This document shows positions 11,526 through 20,578 of a stretch of DNA of 64,000 nucleotides, one piece after another. The translations under genes were made by a program, and so were the position numbers. Position 1 is the first letter of the stretch. Every line of letters begins with the position of its first letter. Under the pieces are notes generated by a model that made no database searches, was not told the origin of the DNA, and was given only the letters and a program-made list of their open reading frames with translations. The stretch spans positions 475,234,008 through 475,298,007 of the forward strand of contig NC_081405.1 in assembly GCF_030272615.1 (NCBI RefSeq), written 5' to 3'. The DNA is from Cryptomeria japonica. Taxonomy: Eukaryota; Streptophyta; Pinopsida; Cupressales; Cupressaceae.

Positions 11526-13048
11526 TGATAGTTCTGATACTTAATATAAGTACAGATCTAATAGCCAACAAGATGAGAGGGGGGGTGAATCATACAAACT
11601 TAATCATCCATAAAAACATCAGATTCAACCTTGGTAACATATATATCATTAATATAACCAAAACTGTTAAACATGCAAACTCAAAAGCATATAAACATCA
11701 TAAACCTCATAACACCAGATGTAACGTGGAAACCCAAATAGGGAAAAACCACTGTGGGATTTCGGACCCACTAAGAAATATACTCTTCTAGAGTATACTC
11801 GGTTAAAAGTAAATCCTGTTAAAGATTACAAACACATTTCTAGATGTGACCCGGTTAAGGGATTTCCCTCAGATCTATTAGGATCTTCACCTTGTTAGAA
11901 GTGACCTTGTTAAAGGATTTCAAACACTCATTTAGAATGTCACCTTGCTAGAGGATTTTACAAATAAGACTGTTAAGTCCACTCGGTTAAGAGATTTTCT
12001 GTCACTTTCTCAAAATAACAGTAATAAAAATCTATCCACAACTTCACATCTAAAATGCTAAAGCAGATTCCTATTTGTTTAATACAATCTAGAAATAGAA
12101 CTAATCTTGTCCATTTGCTGGGCTTCTATACTCTGTTATTCTAATAGGTCTTCAAGCTTTTGTGCTCGGTGACCACTATGTAGCATCCCTGTGCATACAT
12201 TTGCCCGCATACATTGTTTATCAACAGTTTCCTATTTATAAACAATTAGGTAACCGCTTAATCTCCTTGATCACATTTCCCATGATCAATCATAGCCATC
12301 AGATCTTCAATCTTGTCCAGGTTCAATGCATCTTTCGATCTGAAAATGTTTTACCCTACCTTGGAACTTGCATATATTTCTTGGAACTTGTGCCAGGGTA
12401 CTGTGGTTGAATCTGCATTGTAGATCTTCAGGTCGACTTTCGATTTCCTTAGATTCATTAACAAACTTCATCCATGACTCACCAATCATTTAATTAGTTC
12501 CAACTCGTCAGCTTCCTTCATTAAATAACGCATGCAAACATTTAATGCATTCTATTATAGCTCGATTACAACTCGGTTATAACTCGGTGAAGACTAAAAT
12601 TCACTTGGTAGACATTCTGCCTTTATTAACCGATAGCGACAACCTTAGGGTTTACCAACTAGGTTCTTTGGTTGGTAACATAGTATAATATTAACCTTTA
12701 CAATTTACAATATATGTATGATGTTAAAACAATCAAAACATCATGATCTCATCATTGTCTAACTCAGTAATAGTTGCCCATTGAATACCTTATTCATCCC
12801 CTTTTTCATCATATTCTTTCCCGTGTCTTTTACCAACATCTTTATACTCTTTTAAATCATACTTCTCAAGATATGGCAACATCATACTGAATTAGAAAAT
12901 CAATTTCTTAACATCAATGACAAAATAATAATATCAAGACAGTAAACATCTTAAATCAGTTATATCCATAATCATCAACAACCTTCTCAATATCCTTATG
13001 AAATGCCAACAATCTTTCATTGTCTATTATAATACAATATTGCCAACA
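11526..13048 (-). repeat. Element H 5' LTR with promoter
   Basis: About 1.5 kb, from TGATAGTTCTGATAC to TTGCCAACA. On the - strand TATAAATAG at 12232-12240 is a good TATA box. Downstream of it come the degenerate GGTTAAGGG-type units, the two-tier hairpin at 11726-11752 (GTGG/CCAC outside, CCC/GGG inside) and the C-tract (11580-11586 on +). Differences from 5365-6868 are mostly transitions, so insertion is not recent. Confidence 0.9.
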
Positions 13049-13960
13049 CTACAATGATGAGCAAAATATCCAAACTTTCCACATGCATGAGATTTAACAT
13101 TCATTCTGCAGCCTTCTGATTTATGATAATATTTCTTGCAGTTTGTGCATTGACCGGGAATAGAATTGTAGTTTTGATTTGCCTTATTTCTATACTATTT
13201 AGCCATATGCCCAAATTTATTGTTAACAAAGCATCTACCATAGAATTTATAAGCATTAGATTTCCTTATTGGTTTCCTCTATTCCGATGATTTCTGCATA
13301 TCGATCGTCTGATCTTCATTAGCTGTACCAGAGCTTTCACCTTGTAAAAATCTAAGTCCTCTAGAATCATCAATCTATCTTTGTCTTTTTAGTAAGTCAT
13401 CCAATTGTGTAGCACTGATCCTAAAATTTTCTTTATATTCACTTGTAGTAGTCAGATCATCTCTTAGAGTAGTTATTTGCCTTTCAAGTTCTTGTTCATT
13501 GTTCCAGGATTGTGCCAAATCAGTTCTCAACAAATTATTCTCATGAGTCAATCTTCCACATTCATCAAATTTGTTCTTAAAAGATAGAACAAGAATTTCC
13601 TTCTTCTTTTTGTACTCAATATCTTTTGATAACCTCATGGTCAGATCTTGCATTTCATTCTTCATGACAATATTTGCTTGACTTAGTTCCTGACATTGTT
13701 CCTTAAGAGCATTCTTCTCCTGATCATTTGGTTGTTGCAAAAGTTCTTTTCTTTTGGCTTGAGAAGATGACAACCTTTCTTGCAAAATAGAAATGAATTC
13801 ATTTGCAAAATTGAGCTCTTCTTGCAATTTTAAGTTCTTCATCCTTTTAGTATCATAATCCTCAAGAGCCATCTCAAGATGTTTCTCCATAGCCATGTTC
13901 AAAGATTTCGGTTTCAGGATCTTCCTCAAGTTGTTAAACTTCTTTCGAGGTACTAAGATC

Positions 13961-13970
13961 TGATACCAAT
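13961..13970 (-). promoter_or_regulatory. Element A primer binding site
   Basis: On the - strand ATTGGTATCA directly follows the 5' LTR end, matching the initiator Met tRNA site. Shared with elements B, D, F, G and H. Confidence 0.85.
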
Positions 13971-14898
13971 TGTTGGGATCTAAGAACACTGAGAGGGGGG
14001 GGGTTGAATTAGTGTTCTACCGAAATGTACAGTTTTTAACTTTCTACACCATGCAAGTATGTACTGGTAAACAAATAAGCATATAACAAGAAGCAAAGAA
14101 ATCATCCACATAAATGAACACCATAACCCATAGAATTTATACATAGGAAACCTCAATAAGGAAAAACCACGGTGGGATTTGTGACCCATAATATCAGTTC
14201 ACTGGCCATATGAAAGAATATTACTCAAATAGGGGCTTGCACTTGCAGGAAGGCATACTACCTAGAGCATACTACTCATCACTAAAGAGCCTCACTAACT
14301 ACAAGCTTTCTATCAAAGTAAATTATTGAAAAATAAACTCAAGAATGCATCTGCTATGCCAAATAGAGTTTTGGTTCTAGTTCAGCTATGTATCGGTTCA
14401 GAATATTGAACTAATACCGGTATTACTTCTCCTCCAACAACGCTTTCCTAGCTATCTATAGATCATTGCATGATACAATGTTCACATACAAAAATGATCT
14501 CCATATATATATTTCGCATCTCACAGTTCTGCTATATGTCTATCTCTATACCATCTCTTCATTTCTTAAATTGACCTAGTAGATTGACTTATATACCTAT
14601 TACATATGATATGCCTTATGTCAGCTTACAATGCATTTACAAAGAATATTCAATGTCGGACTCGACAATAATTACAAAATGATCTACTAAAATAAATCTT
14701 TCTTGATGTCGGCTTCCTTGAAGTACTGATGTCAGTGTCAGTGTTGGTGTCGGTGCTGGTGTAGCTTTGAATGCTTCCAATGTCAGTACCTACCTCCTAG
14801 TGACGGTTTGTGACTTCCATCAAGTCTTGTTGACTTCTATCTGATCTTGTTGCCATCAATGACAAAAAAATGAATCCAATGAGTTTCAATTGCCAACA
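13971..14898 (-). repeat. Element A 5' LTR with promoter
   Basis: About 928 bp, TGTTGGGATC...TTGCCAACA. TATATAAG on the - strand at 14588-14595 is a likely TATA box, at the same place as in the 3' LTR and in both LTRs of B. Contains a small extra repeat of GTCAGTGTCAGTGTTGGTGTCGGTG type near 14730-14758, absent from the 3' LTR. Flanked on the right by AAGAT. Confidence 0.88.
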
Positions 14899-16529
14899 AA
14901 GATCAGATTATTGGAAATAAATATGAGGGTGTAAAAACTAGAAGAAGACATGCAAGAAATAATGAACAAGTGAATTTTTGTCTTATGACTGAAATGGAGC
15001 CAAGAAATTACAGTGAGGCTAGAAAGAGTGAAAAGTGGATGAAATCAATGGAGGAAGAGTTGCAATAGATTAAGAAAAATAAAACATGGGAGTTAGTTAC
15101 TAGGCCAGGTGATAAAATTGTCATTGGGACAAAATGGGTCTATAGGAACAAAATGAATGAAGAAGGCAAAGTGATAAGAGACAAAGCTAGATTATAATGC
15201 AAGAGATATGCTCAAGTTGAGGGGATAGACTTTGAGGAGACAATTGCACCAGTTGTAAGACTTGAAGCAATTAAAACATTTCTAGCATTTTTAGCCTATA
15301 AGGAAATAAGTATCCCAAATGGATGCCAAATCAGCCTTCCTTAATGGGAATCTTGAAGAAGAAGTACAAATAGAGCAACTAGAGGGGTTTCAGTTGCATG
15401 AAGATGAGAACTTTGTGTGTAAATTGAAGAAAGCCTTATATGGATTGAAACAAGCACCAAGAGCATGGTACTCCAGGTTAGACAAGTATCTCCATCAACA
15501 AGGTTTGAAAAAGGGGTGTGTTGATAGAAACTTATACATCAAAATAGAAGGAAATCATATGATCATAGTTGTTGTATATGTGGATGACATCATATTTGCA
15601 GGAAACAAAGATGTATTGTGTAAGGAGTTTGCTAATCAGATGCAATATGAATTTGAAATGTCCCTACTTGGAGAGCTGTCATACTTTCTTGTTTGTATAT
15701 TTCTCAGTTAGGTAAAGGTATATTTATATCATAAACCAAGTATGCTAAGGAAAAATTAAACAAATTCCAAATGGATGATTGCAAACCAATTAGTACACCC
15801 ATGGTGGAATGCAAACTAAGTAAGAATTCTGAGTCACCCAGTGTAGATCAAACTTTATATAGATTCATGATTGGAAGTCTATTGTGTCTAACTTCTTCAA
15901 GACTAGATATAGTTCAAGTAGTGTGCATGGTTGCAAGATTTCAAGTAGCTCCTAAGCAATCACATGTTAATCCAGTAAGTAGAATATTCAAGTATCTGCA
16001 AGGAACACTTAATAATGGCTTATGCTATCCAAAAAAAGGATATTTAACTCTATAAGCCTATATAGATGCTGATTGGGTAAGATGTATAGATGAAAAAAAG
16101 AGCACCAGTGGTGGAGCTTTCTTCCTTGGAGATAGGTAAGTAACATGGCACAACAAGAAGCAAGAATCCATTTCATTATCAACTACTAAATCCAAGTACA
16201 TTGCAACTGCCACATGTTGCTCACAAGTATTATGGATGAAGTAGACACTCAAGGTTATTCTAGTAGATTTTTCAAACCCCATTCCTATAATGCATGATAA
16301 TTCAAGTGCTATAAATATATCAAAGAACCCTGTAATGCATTCTAGGACAAAGCACATTTCAATCAAGTATAATTTTCTCAGGGAAAAGGTTTTAGAGAAA
16401 GAGGTAAAAGTTGAATATGTGTACACTGGTGAAAAAGTAGCTAATATCTTCACTAATCCACTACTAAAAGATACATTTGAATATCTGAGACAAAAATTGG
16501 GTGTTGTCTCACCCTCCTTCAAGACTTAA
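14899..16529 (+). pseudogene. Element E pol, RT and RNase H region (frameshifted)
   Basis: Resumes the reading broken at 672. EKWMKSMEEEL, GTKWVYRNKMNEEGKV and the degraded KARL*CKRYAQ block lead into an open piece 15319-15711 with [24 protein letters not shown] and the active site YVDD at 15577-15588. The frame shifts near 15710. The next piece (15771-16055) carries CKPISTPM and the thumb-like region, then RNase H with YIDADWV, KSTSGGAFFLG and HDNSSAINISKNPVMHSRTKHI, ending LGVVSPSFKT at TAA near 16527-16529. At least four stops and one or more frameshifts. Confidence 0.88.
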
Positions 16530-16884
16530 GTACTTTTATGAAGTATGTGGTTTAGGGGAGCATATTGTTTTACACTTTTTGCCTTTGAACCTCATGCTTT
16601 GTCTTAGGGGGAGATCATAAATTTTTATAAGTATTATGGGTATTGCTTTTTAAAATTGTAATAATGGTTCATCTAGCTTTCAGGTGGCATAAACATGGTC
16701 ATAGGGGGACAATGTACATTTCTAGCAGAATACCAATCTTTTTGTTTCTCAAAATGAGGAGATGAATACGTCTGAGTGTGTTATCTTTCAGACCCTTTTC
16801 CAGTGTTGTCAAGGGGGAGAAGAAGATTAAGATGAAGTTTAAGTGAAGTCTACATGTGTTGACATCAATGCCAAAGGGGAAGAT
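16530..16884 (+). promoter_or_regulatory. Element E 3' untranslated stretch with four polypurine tracts
   Basis: No gene. Purine tracts AGGGGGAGA (16616-16624), ATAGGGGGAC (16701-16710), AAGGGGGAGA (16811-16820) and AAAGGGGAAGA (16873-16883); the last abuts the LTR. Arms GTTGACATCAATG (16858-16870) and CATTGATGTCAAC (16901-16913) are a perfect 13-base inverted repeat around the last tract and the LTR start. Confidence 0.7.
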
Positions 16885-19083
16885 TGTTGGCAAATGTTGT
16901 CATTGATGTCAACTAGGTCAAGCAGTTGTAGGTTGCAGAAGACTTAATATGACCAAAAGAATTGATTTTATGTGATGCATAGGTGAAAATGGTTTGGTTT
17001 CATGCTCTACATAGACATCACAATGTGTTGGATCCATTGCTTTTATGCAGTAGATTGAAAAATGTAAAAATCCTTATGTTTGCTAGTTTTCAACATTTCG
17101 TTGGTCATATTTGTGGTAGACCCGACTCCTTTTGATTAAGCAAAAAATATTAACTACTGGATGGATTTTGCCATTTCGCGGTCAACATTTTTTGTTGACC
17201 TAAATCTTGTGCAAAATTGTGAAATGCTACTATGACTATCGACCCCACTTCATGTTTTTCATGTGGTAGATGTTCATTGGCTTGTTCAAGTTGAGTTGGT
17301 TGCATCTGGGTCCCTCTCTTCTATTTGCTCAAAGTGCTTTTCACCATTTTATGGTTAAAAGTTTGTTTGACTTTTGAACCTTTGCGAAATTATGAAAAAG
17401 GTTGTGTTAACTATATGTGGGCTCTCTTCTTTGATGCGCTCAAAGGTTTTTGCCATTTCATGGCTAAATGGTTCAAAAGGTACTTGCGGCCCACAAAATC
17501 GTGAAACTGCAAAAAGAGAGTTGTGACTGCAGAGTAAACACAAGCTATTGCAGTGTGAGTTAAATGGAATTTTCACCATTTCTCAACAGTGACCACAAAA
17601 TGTAGTAACCACCTATGAAACAGAGATGGATGCTAAGTGTTTTCACTAGGTTAGTTGCGAAACCACAAAAGGCTTAATGGGTTTTTCTATTTCATGGAGA
17701 TGACGAACAAAGGGATTTTGCCGCTAGAGATTCATCGAAGGGTTTTAGGTAAACCATACTTGTGGGTTTTGACTATTGAAGGTGATTTTGATGCCACATT
17801 TGTATGCCAATAGACATAGAGGTCCACATGGCTATTGACCAAGTTTGACCAGGTGGATTGGACATCGAATATGAAGACATGTGGCTACTAGGTGGTCTAG
17901 AGGAAATTAGATATGAAGAGGTTAAATTTCATGATGCATTTAAATGAGGTGGTTGTCAATCCAATCAAACTAGGTCAAGAAAGGATGGAGAATGCATTAA
18001 TGGCATCCATGTTGTAGACCATTGCATGGATCGAGATGATTGACATAAAGAATATCATATCTTACGGGTAGATGAAGATTACTAATTTGCCTACAGATAA
18101 TGATCGAGAGACAAGGGGATGCATTTAATATGGGTGGGCAATTTGAGAACATTTTCAAGATAGAGAATAAAATCTTTTGTAGTGAAGATCTCCAAGATGC
18201 AAATCACTAAAAAAAAATATTTGAATTCTTCTTGGAGGGAAAACGCTTTTATTGATCAAACAGAGAGGAGGTTTATGAGATTTGATAGTGGTAGATGATG
18301 TAGCTAAGTTGGTTGAGGTAGACAAGTGGATGGTGATAAAAAATAAAGACTACAATTTAGATGAAGGGAGTGCCATTGAAGAGCTGAGATAGCAGAGCGT
18401 GTAGCTGGAGAGTAGAGTGATCATCTAGCTGAGAGAGAGAGAGAGAATCAAGATAGTATGTTAAGAAAAAAAATATTTGGCTAAGGATAGAAGAATAGAA
18501 AATAGAGAATGGCACATGAGATAAGTTAATCAAGCAAAGGTCAAGGATGAATCAGAGGATAAAGTCTCAAGGCATAAAATTTATATCAGAGAGACATAAT
18601 TAGTAATTATAATTCATTTATATTGTAAGGTGTTACAAAACTCATTGGTAACAAGGTTTTTCATTGTAACAAATTATTTATTGAGTCTTTGTAATTCTGT
18701 GAGTGGGTGCTCAAAGTAGAGGTAGGTGGTCCTTTGAGTAGGTGCTCATAAAATAAAGGGTTGATTCTCCTTTGGGTAGGTACCCATAAAATTTAGAACT
18801 TGGTGCTCCTTGGGTTGGTGCCCAAAACTATTATAATCAGGCATTTCTTTGTGAGGCTGGATTGGAGCAGTAGATTCCAACAAATATTCTCACCGAGGTT
18901 TTTCCCACATTGGGTTTTCCTCATAAATTCCCGTGTTCTATGATATATTATTGTGTGTGGGTATGCTCTCAATCTAATTGTATTCTCATATGTGTTTGCA
19001 CACCTTGATTTAAAATTTTAGAATATCGCTGATTTACCCCCCTCTTAGTGATCACTTGTGTTCTTCAAGCCACACAGTTAACA
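16885..19083 (+). repeat. Element E 3' LTR
   Basis: About 2.2 kb, starting TGTTGGCAAATG right after the PPT. Between 18700 and 18830 there are iterated units with core GGTGCTC or GGTGCCC. A two-tier hairpin follows at 18895-18922 (outer GAGG/CCTC, inner CCCA/TGGG), then the C-tract ACCCCCCTCTTAGTG at 19035-19049. The right end is given as AACA at 19080-19083 and is approximate. Blocks at 18210-18310 and 18627-18730 match element D. Confidence 0.75.
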
Positions 19084-20578
19084 TCATTACATTAAATTTA
19101 CATTACATATTCCTCTTAAAGAGAGAATTTATATAACATAATTTTTGAGAATGGGTGTCTCAAACTTATTGGTTGAAATCTTGAATAGATGGCACTTGGT
19201 CTATGGAATGAGCAATTTAGTCTGATTAACCTTCATGTTCTTCACTCAGCTGGAGACACAATGATTTTGGTATAGAATCCAGGTTCAGTAAGACTCAACC
19301 AAGCAATTCAGAGAAGTCAATCATCCTACTGCTGTCGAGGAGATAGTTGACATGAAGTGGTTTTGGTGTGACATTTGATGTCGCTAAGATACTCCAAGCA
19401 GTCGATCGAAGTCAGTTTGTTTCTCCGATGAGATACCATGTCAAGAAGAAGTCAGAGTGGTCTAGGCATTAAAGACCACTTCAGTGTAACTTGGGGATTT
19501 GATAAGACTGTCTGAAGGAGGTAACAAAAGTCTTGTTTTGTGGCAATAAAGAATATATTGGTGTTTTGATATCGCACAAAAGTGTTATCGGTCGAACATG
19601 GGTTTTTGGGAGCCAAAGTCACTTTTCTGACAAAGTGCAATCGACCATAAGAGACTTGTAAGGGATCCACTATCGAGGATCTGAGATCAAGTAGAAAAAG
19701 CTTGGTGATAATAAAAGTTACACTTCCATCGAGTGACGGTCAACTGATAAGAGCCTTGTGAGGGACCCACTATTGGGGATCAGAGATTAGGTGGAAAAGA
19801 GTGTGAAGAACTAATGAGTTACACTTCCATTGGGTGGCAATCTGCTGATAACCTTTGAGATTTGGTGGGGACCATGATGGCCTCGTTTGACTTGCCGAGT
19901 TGTCTGTTGAAGATTGGTGGAAATTGGAATGACTCAAAGGAAGCGATGGAGATAATGTACGTGTTATTAACAATCTAGGAAGTTCGATAGTTCAACAACT
20001 GAAATGAATTGTTTTTCAATAGAGACATACATAAACGTTTAAATAATAGTTGCATAAGGTTGGGTTGTGTGGTGATGATTTCTATCATTATGTAAAAAGA
20101 GGATTGTAGCAATCAATTGGTAATTCAAAAAAAGATGAATTTAAAAGCCAATTAAGATTGTAATCTTCTGTACTGTTCCCTAAACATAGATCAGATCAAA
20201 GATCTCGAACTTGTCTGTAATAGTTTTACTATAATACAAGGAATTACTTTAGTGTGTGTGTTTTTCAACCATAAGGGTTTTCTCACGTGAAATATGGTGT
20301 ACATATCTCTATTTGTGTTTTTCATGTTGCTCTCTTTATCCTATATTGTGTATCTTATTTGTTGTAATTCGAATTAAAACAATTATTTGCTTCACTTCTC
20401 TAAGAAATTGACATTAGGAAGGTGATTTTCGCACTCTTCTTTCCTTACGATAATCAATATAAATAAAAATCTATTCTAGATACATGAATGTAATATTACA
20501 TAAGGGAATACATCTTGGAACATGATTCCAAAGCACTTGTAATTGAAGAAGACATAGTCCATCCATGAAGCTCACAAA
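19084..20578 (+). other. LTR-like debris between elements E and D
   Basis: No open frame of note. Around 20240-20300 a stretch with GGGTTTTCTCACGTGAAA resembles the U5 end of a plant copia LTR on +, so this may be a degraded LTR of another family. It includes a two-copy 100-bp tandem repeat at 19647-19847. No partner LTR or coding piece was found beside it. Confidence 0.3.
19647..19847 (+). repeat. Two-copy 100-bp tandem repeat
   Basis: Units 19647-19746 and 19747-19847 align end to end with scattered differences. Both start ATAAGAG(A/C)CTTGT, contain GGGA(T/C)CCACTAT in the first third, share TTACACTTCCAT, and are followed by a third ATAA. Confidence 0.75.

Larger units (their letters stand above)
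5365..13048 (-). mobile_element. Element H: nearly full-length Ty1/copia retrotransposon nested in element A
   Basis: 7.7 kb, with LTRs at 5365-6868 and 11526-13048, an iMet-type PBS at 11511-11525, a PPT at 6869-6881 and a single gag-pol frame (7277-11461). Flanks are CTGCA (5360-5364) and CTACA (13049-13053), a five-base duplication with one transition. The host A gag sequence is continuous across the site once H and one TSD copy are discounted. Domain order Gag, CCHC, protease, integrase, RT, RNase H is copia. Coding is destroyed only by in-frame stops. Confidence 0.92.
5065..13896 (-). pseudogene. Element A gag-like gene: coiled coil plus CCHC knuckles, interrupted by element H
   Basis: The likely start is ATG 13896 (MAMEKHLEMALEDY). 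An open frame could run back through the PBS into the LTR, but only from a GTG. 13896-13375 is open: about 174 residues rich in Glu, Lys, Leu and Gln, typical of a long coiled coil. After a stop at 13375 come degraded knuckles (CFVNNKFGHMAK, CTNCKKYYHKSEGC, SHACGKFGYFAHHC). Element H entered right after the third knuckle. Past H (from 5364) the fourth knuckle is intact, CYACNKIGHIAKYC, then a Lys/Asp-rich tail to TAA at 5065. The UBN2-type capsid region seen in H, F and D gag is absent. Nucleic-acid binding is inferred from the knuckles. Confidence 0.78.
673..14898 (-). mobile_element. Element A: large LTR retrotransposon with gag-like gene and ORF2 but no pol, split by element H
   Basis: The LTRs are 673-1576 (3') and 13971-14898 (5'), both TGTTGG...CCAACA. 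The PBS is complementary to initiator Met tRNA (13961-13970) and the PPT (AAAGGGGGAGA read on the - strand) sits just inside the 3' LTR. Flanking duplication AATAT/AAGAT. With element H (5365-13048) removed, the internal region is about 4.7 kb and holds only a coiled-coil/zinc-knuckle gene and a roughly 980-codon ORF2. No protease, integrase, RT or RNase H motif was found, so it is non-autonomous and in the size class of LARDs. Element B is a second, more compact member with the same layout. Confidence 0.85.
1..19083 (+). mobile_element. Element E: Ty1/copia retrotransposon (Sirevirus-like), 5' part outside window, split by element A
   Basis: Two blocks form one copia element on the + strand: integrase (1-672) and RT-RNase H plus 3' LTR (14899-19083). 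The break is filled by element A, whose flanks are AATAT on the left and AAGAT on the right, a five-base duplication with one change. Domain order integrase then RT then RNase H is the copia order. Four purine tracts lie between the pol stop and the 3' LTR, a trait known from plant Sireviruses. The LTR matches that of element D, so E and D are one family. The 5' LTR, gag and protease lie before base 1, so the outer duplication cannot be tested. The right end (19083) is approximate. Confidence 0.85.

Noticed and set aside
13375-13989. Longer A gag starting inside the LTR and reading through the PBS (N-W-Y-Q)
   Set aside because: The frame starts at GTG, and the PBS always encodes W-Y-Q in this frame, so its conservation is due to tRNA pairing. 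The ATG at 13896 is preferred; the same holds for B (57576 versus 57489).
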